Shown here one piece after another: positions 45,219 to 53,410 of a stretch of 64,000 bases of DNA. The DNA is taken from assembly GCF_004322705.1 (NCBI RefSeq), contig NZ_SIZZ01000001.1, positions 930,001-994,000 on the forward strand, read 5' to 3'. The position numbers and the translations under genes are program-made. The notes beneath the pieces are model-generated. The model was given only the letters and a program-made list of their open reading frames with translations, had not been told where the DNA came from and did not search any database. The stretch is from Dyella terrae (GTDB lineage: Bacteria > Pseudomonadota > Gammaproteobacteria > Xanthomonadales > Rhodanobacteraceae). The first letter of the stretch is position 1; each line of letters opens with the position of its first letter.

Positions 45219-47360
45219 ATGGACGACGCATTTGCCCCTAACGAAATCACCGGCGACCTGGGCATTGCCGAAACCCGCTCGATGTTTGCACTCAAGGCCG
45301 CGCACAGCTTTGCCGTGTGCGATGCGCATGGGGACATGCTCGGTGGCGCCGAAGGGATGTTCCGCAATGATACGCGGGTGCTCTCGCACTGGATTCTGGA
45401 GGTGGGTGGGGCGCGGCCCTCTTTGCTCAGCGGTGCCATCAGCCACGACAATGTACTTTTCACGGCGGAACTGACCAATGAACCGCTGCCGCCGACCGGC
45501 GGCGTCGCGACCCCTGCAGGCGTGATCCATATCCAGCGCATCCGCCTGCTGTGGGAAAACCGCCTGTTCGAAGAAATTCGCCTGCACAACTTCGACGACC
45601 GCGATCTGATCGTCCCCGTGCGACTGCGCTTTCACGCGGACTTCCGGGACATCTTCGAAGTGCGCGGCATGCAGCGCGAACGGCGCGGTGAGGTTCAACC
45701 GCCCCGGCTCCAGGGCGATCACGTCGTGCTCGGTTATCGCGGCCTGGACCATGTCGACCGACGCAGCACGATCGCCTTCTCCGCCAAGCCCAGCGAGTTG
45801 CAAACGCACCGCGCGCAGTTCTCGCTGCCGCTGCCGCGCATGGGCACGGTGACGCTGTACGTTGAAGTCGGCGACGACCACGTGCCACCGACACGCGAAC
45901 GGTTCCGGCACGCCGCCGCCTGCGCACGCGCCACCATGCGCAACAAGCGCCATCGGGGCGCTTGCCTGAAAAGCAATGCCCGCATGTTCAACGCATGGCT
46001 CGATCGCTCCCGCGCCGATATCGCCCTGCTGGTGGCGGACCTGCCGACCGGACCTTATCCGTACGCAGGCATCCCCTGGTTCTCCACGCCCTTCGGTCGC
46101 GACGGGCTGATCACCGCCATGCAGACGCTGTGGGTCGATCCATCCCTGGCGCGTGGCGTACTGGGATACCTGTCCAGTCGCCAGGCAACGGAAATCTCAG
46201 CCTTTCGCGATTCGGCGCCCGGCAAGATCATGCATGAGACGCGCGCCGGCGAGATGGCTGCGCTGGGCGAAGTGCCCTTTGGCCTCTACTACGGCGGCGT
46301 CGACAGCACGCCGCTATTCATCATGCTGGCTGGCGATTACGCGAAGCGCACCGCCGACGATGCTTTCATTGATCAATTATGGCCATCCCTGCTCGCGGCC
46401 ATGTCGTGGATCGACGCCATGTGCGACAACCACGGGCATGGCTTCCTCGCCTACGCACGCGGGGCTGAAGGCGGCCTCGTCAACCAGGGCTGGAAAGACA
46501 GCAACGACTCGGTCTTCCACGCGGATGGCCGCATCCCGGAGGGGCCAATCGCCCTGATCGAAGTGCAGGGTTACCTTTATGCGGCCCTGCGCGCCATGGC
46601 ACGCATGGCTGAGCGTCGTGGTGATGACGCCCACGCCCAGCGATGGCGCCAACGCGCGCTGGCGCTGCGCCAGGCCGTCGAAGAGCTCTTCTGGGACGAC
46701 GACCTGTCTTTCTACGGGATCGCGCGCGATGGTGCGGATGAACTTTGTCGCGTGCGTGCGTCGAATGTCGGACACCTGCTTTACACCGGGCTTCCACGCG
46801 AGAGCCGCGCCCGCAAAGTCATCCGCCAATTGCGTTCCGCGGCATTCGATGGCGGATGGGGTGTGCGGACACTTGCTTACGGCCAGGCGCGCTACAACCC
46901 CATGTCCTACCACGATGGCTCCGTCTGGCCGCACGACGTCGCCATGTGTACCGCGGGCATGGCGCACTACGGCGAGCGGCATGATGTCGTCCGGCTGGTC
47001 AGTGAAGTCTTCGAGGCGGCGTCGCAGTTCGGCATGCGCCTGCCCGAGCTCTTCTGCGGCTTTCCACGCCGCACCGGTGAACCGCCCGTTGCCTATCCGG
47101 TGGCCTGCATGCCGCAAGCCTGGGCAGCCGGCTCGATGTTCATGCTGATGCAGTCATGCCTGGGCGTTTCCATCGATGGACGACGCGGCGTGGTGCACGT
47201 GCGCAATCCTCGTCTGCCAGAGGGCATCGATCGCCTCTGCGTGAACGGACTGGAAGTCGCCGGCCAACGCTTCCGGCTAGGCTTCGAGCGCATCGGTGGA
47301 CGCATCGCCACGTTCCGGGATGGCGGCTCGAACGACATCCGCATCCAGGTCGATCTTTAG
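45219..47360 (+). CDS. Glycogen-debranching-type amylo-alpha-1,6-glucosidase
   Basis: 713-residue cytoplasmic protein with an N-terminal glycogen-debranching N domain (about 15-215: GDMLGGAEGMFRNDTRVLSH and LHNFDDRDLIVPVRLRFHAD) and a C-terminal alpha/alpha six-barrel glucosidase domain (about 260-640: GIPWFSTPFGRDGLITAMQT, NQGWKDSNDSVFHADG, MSYHDGSVWPHDVAMC). The acidic residues in FGRDG and GWKDSND are the expected catalytic or substrate-binding positions. No signal peptide. TGAGG precedes the ATG. It overlaps the next gene tail to tail by four bases. Homologues in bacteria are often of unproven specificity and may act on sugars other than glycogen. Confidence 0.86.
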   Translation: MDDAFAPNEITGDLGIAETRSMFALKAAHSFAVCDAHGDMLGGAEGMFRNDTRVLSHWILEVGGARPSLLSGAISHDNVLFTAELTNEPLPPTGGVATPAGVIHIQRIRLLWENRLFEEIRLHNFDDRDLIVPVRLRFHADFRDIFEVRGMQRERRGEVQPPRLQGDHVVLGYRGLDHVDRRSTIAFSAKPSELQTHRAQFSLPLPRMGTVTLYVEVGDDHVPPTRERFRHAAACARATMRNKRHRGACLKSNARMFNAWLDRSRADIALLVADLPTGPYPYAGIPWFSTPFGRDGLITAMQTLWVDPSLARGVLGYLSSRQATEISAFRDSAPGKIMHETRAGEMAALGEVPFGLYYGGVDSTPLFIMLAGDYAKRTADDAFIDQLWPSLLAAMSWIDAMCDNHGHGFLAYARGAEGGLVNQGWKDSNDSVFHADGRIPEGPIALIEVQGYLYAALRAMARMAERRGDDAHAQRWRQRALALRQAVEELFWDDDLSFYGIARDGADELCRVRASNVGHLLYTGLPRESRARKVIRQLRSAAFDGGWGVRTLAYGQARYNPMSYHDGSVWPHDVAMCTAGMAHYGERHDVVRLVSEVFEAASQFGMRLPELFCGFPRRTGEPPVAYPVACMPQAWAAGSMFMLMQSCLGVSIDGRRGVVHVRNPRLPEGIDRLCVNGLEVAGQRFRLGFERIGGRIATFRDGGSNDIRIQVDL

Positions 47361-47959
47361 CGACTGCGACGCCAGGTGATCACCTCGTCGGGAAACCATT
47401 GCGCCGTATCCATGCCGACGGATTCACAGGCATCCATGACATAGCCCAGGGACTCAGCGGCCACCCCGCGCTGGCGTTCCGGCGGAACATTGAACGTCTC
47501 GTACTCGATCATCTGGAGCATGCGCGCGGACCAATCGAACAAGCCGTCCGCCTGGGCAGTGAACATGTCCCTTACCCAGGACTGCAGGACATGAAGCGGC
47601 CAGCCCTCCTCCTGCGCGAAGCCCCGGAACACGGCCGACGCTTCAGGACTGATGCCCCTGAACCATTCGCTGTAGCCACCCGCTTCGTCCATCACCTGCA
47701 AGGGCGCCGGTGATCGGTGCACCCCGAAGCGCCGGATGAGTGATGTCTCGATACGCCGCGCGTCGGCCAGCCGCTCCACCTCGAGCAGCCATCCCCGTTC
47801 AAGATCGAACAGCTCGAAGAACCGACGGTGCAGCGTCCGCATGCGAACCAACGGCTGGCGGGAGAAACCCAGTTTCACCAGGTCCTGGTCGCGGCACGGC
47901 AGGAGGTAGACGAAAGTGCGGCCGCGTCCGAGGGTCCGAGGAAGGGAGAAGTCATCCAT
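47357..47959 (-). CDS. GIY-YIG-like (T5orf172/MUG113-type) protein
   Basis: 200-residue cytoplasmic protein. The N-terminal 65 residues carry a GIY-YIG-like arrangement: TFVYLLPCRDQDLVKLGFSR (VYLL and VKLGFS in the places of GIY and YIG), then RRFFELFDLERGWLLEVE and an Arg/Glu-containing helix (DARRIETSLIRRFG). The rest shows no recognised motif. Whether the nuclease site is intact is unclear from sequence. No convincing ribosome site is present. The gene is convergent with the debranching enzyme and shares its final four bases. Confidence 0.55.
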   Translation of the reverse strand: MDDFSLPRTLGRGRTFVYLLPCRDQDLVKLGFSRQPLVRMRTLHRRFFELFDLERGWLLEVERLADARRIETSLIRRFGVHRSPAPLQVMDEAGGYSEWFRGISPEASAVFRGFAQEEGWPLHVLQSWVRDMFTAQADGLFDWSARMLQMIEYETFNVPPERQRGVAAESLGYVMDACESVGMDTAQWFPDEVITWRRSR

Positions 47960-48274
47960 GCAGGCATGGTGACATGCGCGTGTCGCAGACCGGGGGACGC
48001 ATGTGATGCCGCGCTTGAGCCTGGCAACTCGCGTGCATCACGGAAGTTCGTTCGCAGGATACAAAAATCATATGACGTACTATCAATGCCTTACATCACT
48101 ATCATGAGGTCATTTCGCCCCACGCGGCACGCATCTGCACGCTTCACCATCGAGTAGTTTTACCTGCACTGCTCCCGTAGAGCTTCGGTAGCGTCGCTCG
48201 ATAAGCGATTCGGATACTTGATCGCAACGGCGAGCTCCCCTTGGTTCGTCGCACCGCCCATAGGATGTCCGGAC
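47960..48274. promoter_or_regulatory. Divergent intergenic region with an AT-rich patch
   Basis: 315 bases between the GIY-YIG-like gene and the channel-like gene. An AT-rich patch at about 48058-48108 is the likely promoter zone for the downstream gene. No clear -35/-10 pair or operator was identified. Confidence 0.45.
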
Positions 48275-49084
48275 ATGACGAATCGCTTCTATGCATGCGC
48301 GGCGTTGCCGTTGTTGCTTGTTGGAGCCCTCCCCAGCGTCAGCCACGCCCAGGACGCGGACGCCCTCGCCAAGAAGCTCGCCAACCCGGTCGCTTCGCTG
48401 ATCAGCGTCCCCTTCCAGTACAACGTCGATTTCAACGTAGGGCCCTACGACGGCACGCAGCAGAAGCTCAACATCCAGCCGGTGATTCCCACGTCGATTT
48501 CCAGCGACTGGAATCTGATCAGCCGCATCATCACGCCCGTCGTGTACCAGAACGATGTGACGGGACGATCGAGCAGTGAGTTTGGACTGGGCGACATGAA
48601 TCCCGAGTTCTTCTTCTCGCCCAAGCAACCTTCCGCGGGTGGCTGGATCTTTGGCATTGGGCCGACCTTCCTTCTGCCTACCGCGACCGACAAGGCGCTT
48701 GGCACGGAGAAATGGGGCGCAGGCCCCACGGGTCTGGCATTGCGCCAGACGGATACGGGATGGACCTACGGCATGCTGGTTAACCACATCTGGTCGTTTG
48801 CCGGAAACAGCAAGCGCAATGACATCAGCAACACGTTTCTCCAGCCGTTCCTCGCCAAGCAGTTCAAGGGCGGCCGCACGCTCACCGTGAACATCGAATC
48901 GACGTATGACTGGAAGGGTAAGGACTGGACCGTTCCGATCAACCTCATGTACTCGAAAGTCACGAAGATCGGCGGCCAGATGATCAGTTACCAGGGTGGC
49001 GTGCGTTACTACGCAGAAGCGCCCAATCACGGGCCGGACTGGGGTTTGCGTTTCAGCCTGACGCTTCTGTTTCCCGAGCACTAG
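48275..49084 (+). CDS. Outer-membrane channel-like protein (phenol-degradation MetA-pathway type)
   Basis: 269-residue exported protein with signal peptide ACAALPLLLVGALPSVSHAQ. The mature protein is built of amphipathic strands (VPFQYNVDFNVGPYDGTQQK, SDWNLISRIITPVVYQND, GWIFGIGPTFLLPTAT, YGMLVNHIWSF) and ends in the barrel strand LRFSLTLLFPEH. This pattern resembles the poorly characterised transporter family that databases sometimes label neuromedin U or MetA-pathway. The ATG at 48275 begins the signal peptide and has AGGAT upstream. Its 3' end overlaps the convergent ABC transporter gene by 32 bases. Cargo unknown. Confidence 0.75.
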   Translation: MTNRFYACAALPLLLVGALPSVSHAQDADALAKKLANPVASLISVPFQYNVDFNVGPYDGTQQKLNIQPVIPTSISSDWNLISRIITPVVYQNDVTGRSSSEFGLGDMNPEFFFSPKQPSAGGWIFGIGPTFLLPTATDKALGTEKWGAGPTGLALRQTDTGWTYGMLVNHIWSFAGNSKRNDISNTFLQPFLAKQFKGGRTLTVNIESTYDWKGKDWTVPINLMYSKVTKIGGQMISYQGGVRYYAEAPNHGPDWGLRFSLTLLFPEH

Positions 49085-50750
49085 CCCCGTTCGCGTCCTC
49101 GACCGTGGAGGATGCGCCCAGGTACACGACCTGCTCGGCGAGTACCCTGACGCCCGGGCGATGGGAAACGACGACGATGATCGTTTGCGTCAGACGTTCC
49201 TTCATGCGGCGCAGGACCGTCAGCTCGGACGCGGCATCGAGCGCGCCGGTTGCTTCGTCGAGGATAGCCAGCCGTGGCTCCCGCAATAGCACCTGGGCCA
49301 GGGCCACGCGTTGCGTCTCGCCCCCAGACAGGCTGTTCACCAGCGTCTCGAGGATGCCGGGACGCGTCAGGCCCACGTCGTCAAGAACGGACAGGAACCG
49401 CGCATCGGTTGGCGCACCAGTGACCCAGGCCAGTGCATCGCGCACGGTGCGATGCCACAAACGCACGCCCTGCCCGACGTAGGCGCCGTGTCTGACATGT
49501 TGGCGATAGACAGTGAATCCCGCCGTGCGGCCATCCATGGTCGCCCTAAAGGTGACCGGCTCCATCAAGCCCGCCAGCACGTCCATCAAGCTGCTCTTGC
49601 CGATGCCGGAATCGCCGGACACCAGCGTCATTTCGCCAGGCCGCAGGTTCAAATGCCTGAGATCGACAGGCACCGGCCTGGCCAACGCCACCTGCTCGAT
49701 ATCGATCAACGCCGGTCGCCCGGGCAGGACATCGCTTTCATCTATCGGCCATTGGCTGAACCGGCGCCACAGCAGCCATGCCGGTATCGCGGAGCGAAGT
49801 TGCTGGAGACTCTGCCGCGTGGTGGTCAGGTAAGGCAGCAATCGACCGAGCAGCAGGCAGACGGCTATCAGGGAGGCACGATCCGTGTTCCCTGTACCCA
49901 GCGCGAGCCAGAAAATGGCCGCCATGCCGCACACGGCAAGCATCTCAAGATAGAGCCGGCCTCGCCCGATCAGGAGCAGTTGCGCCTTGTACCCGTCGCC
50001 AAGACGCGCGGCATTCGCTTCGAAGGCCGCCTGTTCGTCACCACGACGGCCAAAGGAATGCACGTGCCGCCAGCGCCTGGGGAAATCCTCGCTCCGCCAG
50101 AACAAGCTCGTCATGTCGCCAACGTAGCGGTGGTTGACCTGCGCCTGCTCGCGCGAGCTCATGCGTGACACCAGCATGGCGGCGGCCAGCACGACGATGG
50201 CAATCAGCGATGGCCCGGGTGACAGCCACAGCGCGACAGCCAGGCTGAGCACAGCGGTGATGCCGGCGATGAACAATTGCAGCAAAGCACTGAATCCCTG
50301 CGTTAGGGTCTCGATGTTGTGCGTCAGTGCATGCGCGACTTCGGCGGAGGTCATGCGCTGAAGCTCCCGCAACGGCGCTGACTGCAGGCTCGCATGGACT
50401 TCGCTGCGCAAGCGCAGGCCGCAGCGCGTCACGAGATCCGCGCCAAGGCAGGTCGTCCACCATCGCAGCACGCCAAAGCATGACGATGCAGCGACGAAGA
50501 CCGCGATGCGCCCGGCCAGGGTCCCGAATGCCCAGCCGTGGCCCACAAACGGCAACGTCAGCGGGCCAGACTGGATCAGTGGCACGACACACAAGGCGGC
50601 CAGGGTGCCGGTACTTGCGGTGGCCAGCGACAGGAGGACATAGGCGACGACACGCCGGATGCGACCGCGCAACAGCGCGCCAGGAAGGCCGCGCCAGTCT
50701 TCGTGCAACATGGCATCGGGTGACTGGCCCGGTTGAAAGCGTTCATCCAT
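49053..50750 (-). CDS. ABC transporter: fused membrane and ATPase domains (exporter type)
   Basis: 565-residue half-transporter of the exporter class. Six hydrophobic segments occupy about residues 30-310. The ATPase domain has Walker A GDSGIGKS at 379-386, signature LSGGE at 474-478, Walker B LAILDEATGALD from 494 and the switch His near 530 in VVSHRPG. The start ATG overlaps the end of the HPr-kinase-like gene by eight bases, so the two are translationally coupled. Such exporters commonly move lipids, peptides or drugs. Pairing with an HprK-like protein is seen in some lasso-peptide and peptide-modification loci (established knowledge), which motivates but does not prove a peptide cargo. 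Confidence 0.83.
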   Translation of the reverse strand: MDERFQPGQSPDAMLHEDWRGLPGALLRGRIRRVVAYVLLSLATASTGTLAALCVVPLIQSGPLTLPFVGHGWAFGTLAGRIAVFVAASSCFGVLRWWTTCLGADLVTRCGLRLRSEVHASLQSAPLRELQRMTSAEVAHALTHNIETLTQGFSALLQLFIAGITAVLSLAVALWLSPGPSLIAIVVLAAAMLVSRMSSREQAQVNHRYVGDMTSLFWRSEDFPRRWRHVHSFGRRGDEQAAFEANAARLGDGYKAQLLLIGRGRLYLEMLAVCGMAAIFWLALGTGNTDRASLIAVCLLLGRLLPYLTTTRQSLQQLRSAIPAWLLWRRFSQWPIDESDVLPGRPALIDIEQVALARPVPVDLRHLNLRPGEMTLVSGDSGIGKSSLMDVLAGLMEPVTFRATMDGRTAGFTVYRQHVRHGAYVGQGVRLWHRTVRDALAWVTGAPTDARFLSVLDDVGLTRPGILETLVNSLSGGETQRVALAQVLLREPRLAILDEATGALDAASELTVLRRMKERLTQTIIVVVSHRPGVRVLAEQVVYLGASSTVEDANGASARETEASG

Positions 50751-51753
50751 GGCGCGGCGCCGGCGTGCGATCCAGCATCGCATCGACGCATGCAAGGGCA
50801 TCGGCGGCATGCGCACCGCGATGCAGCTCAAACGCCGGAATGCCTGACCCGGTATCCAGGAACGCCTGCCAGCCCGCCTGGCGCGCCGTATAGGGTTGTT
50901 CGGCGGCGATGCGAGCCATGGCACGCGGGTTGTCGATGGCCCGGAGCAGATCGCTCCCGCGCGCGGCCGGTTCGGGCATCAAAAAAACAATCGCCGCGAC
51001 CCTGGGAGGTCGCGAGGCAAGTCGCCCGATGCCCTTCCGCACATCGGCTTCGTGCTTTTGCACTCCGCTGCTGCGCTGGATCAGGGATGACTCGACAATC
51101 CATTGCCAGGCATGGTCATCCTCGATCCGGCCCACCGCCTCCGGACGGACGTGCAGGAAGTTGCCGACGCCCGTCACCTGGCACGTATGCGGCTCAACGA
51201 AGACAGCGTCTTCGGCGACAAAGTCCCAGCCTGCGAGCAAAGCGTGCATGGCCAGCGTCGTCTTTCCCGCGCCGCTATCACCCAGCAGCAGCACGGCGCG
51301 ATCCCCGCGCGCAACGCAAGCGCCATGCAGGGGGACAAGGCCCATGACGCGCGTCGCCAGCGTGTACACCGAGAATTCGATCAGTTCGTGCCGAACAAGA
51401 TAGGGTCGTTCGAGCATGTCGGGTGTCACGGCGATAACGGCACGTCTCCCGTCCGGAACGATCCAGGCCGCGTTGACGGCATCGAGGGCATGCGTCACCA
51501 CATCGCCGTGATCTTCCGGCGGCGTCAGGGCCAACGGCGATTCCCCGCGGCGCGGCGGCAACAGCTTCAGTTCGACGAGGCATTCGGGCACCTCGCGAAC
51601 CCAACGATGTTCTGGCAACCCGGCGTAAGCCTTGTCGACCAGGTCAAGCAGGCGCGGATATCGGGATTCAAAGCGGAACGGCACGCCGAGCACGACATGG
51701 CGAACGCTGGTCGCGACGGGCAAATCAGGACGTGGAGTCTCGGTCAGCAGCAC
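50743..51753 (-). CDS. HPr-kinase-like (HprK-related) protein
   Basis: About 336 residues. The C-terminal domain keeps the HPr kinase P-loop GDSGAGKTT at 158-166, the preceding LHGACVA at 142-148 and the VAEDAVFV segment at 179-186, which replaces the LVADD of true HPr kinases. The N-terminal half is unlike HprK, and no HPr or PTS gene is near, so a non-PTS substrate is likely. HprK-like proteins in lasso-peptide clusters phosphorylate the precursor peptide (established knowledge). The start is uncertain: GTG 51753 is chosen; a GTG at 51852 preceded by GGAGG would add 33 Arg-rich residues. It overlaps the ABC exporter gene and is divergent from a radical SAM gene. Confidence 0.72.
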   Translation of the reverse strand: MLLTETPRPDLPVATSVRHVVLGVPFRFESRYPRLLDLVDKAYAGLPEHRWVREVPECLVELKLLPPRRGESPLALTPPEDHGDVVTHALDAVNAAWIVPDGRRAVIAVTPDMLERPYLVRHELIEFSVYTLATRVMGLVPLHGACVARGDRAVLLLGDSGAGKTTLAMHALLAGWDFVAEDAVFVEPHTCQVTGVGNFLHVRPEAVGRIEDDHAWQWIVESSLIQRSSGVQKHEADVRKGIGRLASRPPRVAAIVFLMPEPAARGSDLLRAIDNPRAMARIAAEQPYTARQAGWQAFLDTGSGIPAFELHRGAHAADALACVDAMLDRTPAPRHG

Positions 51754-51925
51754 GGCGTCCTGCGGCGGGTGTCGTGGGTCGGCTTGTAAGTGCCGTGCCG
51801 GCGCGCAGAGGTTGCCCTGCCGCCTCGCAACCCTTGTGCGCGGCAGCCGCACTCACCTCCAACCAGCGTGGAAGCGTGGGCGACCCTGGTTCGCCGTGTG
51901 TCGGCGGGGATGGAGGCGGAAGCGC
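51754..51925. promoter_or_regulatory. Divergent promoter region between the HprK-like and radical SAM genes
   Basis: 172 bases that must drive the exporter pair leftward and the radical SAM pair rightward. GC-rich with no obvious inverted repeat. Short frames here were examined for a precursor peptide; none has a convincing leader-core pattern. Confidence 0.5.
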
Positions 51926-53410
51926 ATGTTGAGGATCCAGGTAGCACACTCGTACTTCCTGCGTTACGACCGCAAGCAATGGGAACGCGGCAAGCCGTAT
52001 CCGCCGCTGGCGACGATCCACGTCGCCGCGATGCTGCGCGACCTCGGCCACCACGTATCGCTGTTCGATGCGATGCTGGCGCAGGGCGTCGAGGACTTCG
52101 GACCCGCCGTCGATGATGCTCGTCCCGAGCTTGTCGTCATCTACGAAGACAACTTCAATTTCCTGACCAAGATGTGCCTGGGCAGGATGCGCGAAGCTGC
52201 GCTCCTGATGATCGGCGAAGCACGCTCCCGCGGCGCGCGCGTTATCGTGGCCGGCTCCGACGCGTCCGACCAACCAGAGCCGTTCCTTGCCGCCGGCGCG
52301 CACGCGGTGCTGATGGGCGAAGGCGTCGGACCGTTGCTCGATCTCGTGCATCGCCTGGATCGTGGCTTCGTGTCCGAGGAGTCGTGGTCAGACGGACTGC
52401 ATGGCGTAGCCACGATGGCCGGAGGGGCTATTCACGTCAGTCGCCCGGGCGCCCAGCCGCCTGACCCGCGCCTCGCCGTCCACCCGGCATGGGATCTTGT
52501 CGATATCGAGCCATATCGCGCGCTCTGGATGGCACGCCACGGCTATTTCAGCCTCAACATGGCCGCATCGCGCGGCTGCCCCTTCCGCTGCAACTGGTGC
52601 GCCAAACCCATCTGGGGCAATCACTACAGCCGGCGAACGGCACAGAGCGTCGCCAACGAAATGAGTCGGCTCCGGCTCGAGTTCCATCCCGACCACATCT
52701 GGATGGCCGACGACATCTTCGGCTTCCATACGCGCTGGGTCGATGAACTGGCCGAACACATGCACGCGGGCGGAGGCACGGTGCCTTTTACCATCCAGAC
52801 GCGCGCCGATCTTGCCAGCGAGGGCATGGCGGCCGCACTGCACCGGGCCGGATGCGTCGAAGCATGGATTGGCGCGGAAAGCGGCAGCCAGCGCGTGCTC
52901 GACCACATGGCCAAGGGCACCCAGGTGGAGGACCTGATCACGGCGCGTATGCGCCTGGGCGAGCACGGCATCAAAGTCGGATTTTTTATCCAGCTCGGTT
53001 ACCTGGGCGAAGACCTGGACGACCTGCTTGCCACGCGCGACCTCATTGCGCGTGCCCGTCCCGACGACATCGGCGTCAGTGTGTCCTACCCGCTTCCCGG
53101 CACTCGATTCTATGAACAGGTCAAGGCGCAAATGGGCGAGCAAACGCATTGGCACGAGAGCAACGACCTGGCCATGATGTTTCAAGGTGCGTACGACACG
53201 GACTTCTATCGACGCGTCCGCGACCTGCTGCATGAACAAGTCACCTTGCAGCAATGGCACGTCGTCGACGACGGAGCGCAACATCAGGAGGCCGTCACCG
53301 CACTGGATAGCCGATGGGATGCGTTGCTGGCCACCGAACAGTCCCACCGCACCCACCGGGCGGAGGCGCGAATCATCGCGATGCCACACCATGCCCGCCA
53401 ACAGCGCTGA
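51926..53410 (+). CDS. B12-binding-domain-type radical SAM protein (first copy)
   Basis: 494-residue enzyme. An N-terminal cobalamin-binding-like Rossmann domain (about 1-170; PPLATIHVAAMLRDLGHHVS, MGEGVGPLLDL) lacks a clear DxHxxG cobalamin ligand motif. The radical SAM domain has the Fe-S cysteines C218-x3-C222-x2-C225 in SRGCPFRCNWCAKP, then HIWMADDIFGFH, IGAESGSQRVLDHMAKGT and GFFIQLGYLGE, as in the methylthiotransferase-like B12 subgroup. GGAGG stands nine bases before the ATG. The 3' end overlaps the nucleotidyltransferase-like gene by 20 bases. Members methylate or rearrange unactivated carbons in natural products and lipids; the substrate here is not known. Confidence 0.83.
   Translation: MLRIQVAHSYFLRYDRKQWERGKPYPPLATIHVAAMLRDLGHHVSLFDAMLAQGVEDFGPAVDDARPELVVIYEDNFNFLTKMCLGRMREAALLMIGEARSRGARVIVAGSDASDQPEPFLAAGAHAVLMGEGVGPLLDLVHRLDRGFVSEESWSDGLHGVATMAGGAIHVSRPGAQPPDPRLAVHPAWDLVDIEPYRALWMARHGYFSLNMAASRGCPFRCNWCAKPIWGNHYSRRTAQSVANEMSRLRLEFHPDHIWMADDIFGFHTRWVDELAEHMHAGGGTVPFTIQTRADLASEGMAAALHRAGCVEAWIGAESGSQRVLDHMAKGTQVEDLITARMRLGEHGIKVGFFIQLGYLGEDLDDLLATRDLIARARPDDIGVSVSYPLPGTRFYEQVKAQMGEQTHWHESNDLAMMFQGAYDTDFYRRVRDLLHEQVTLQQWHVVDDGAQHQEAVTALDSRWDALLATEQSHRTHRAEARIIAMPHHARQQR

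Noticed and set aside
49053-53410. A lasso-peptide biosynthetic cluster
   Set aside because: No asparagine-synthetase-like cyclase, transglutaminase-like protease, PqqD-like protein or convincing precursor peptide is present; only the accessory genes resemble such clusters.
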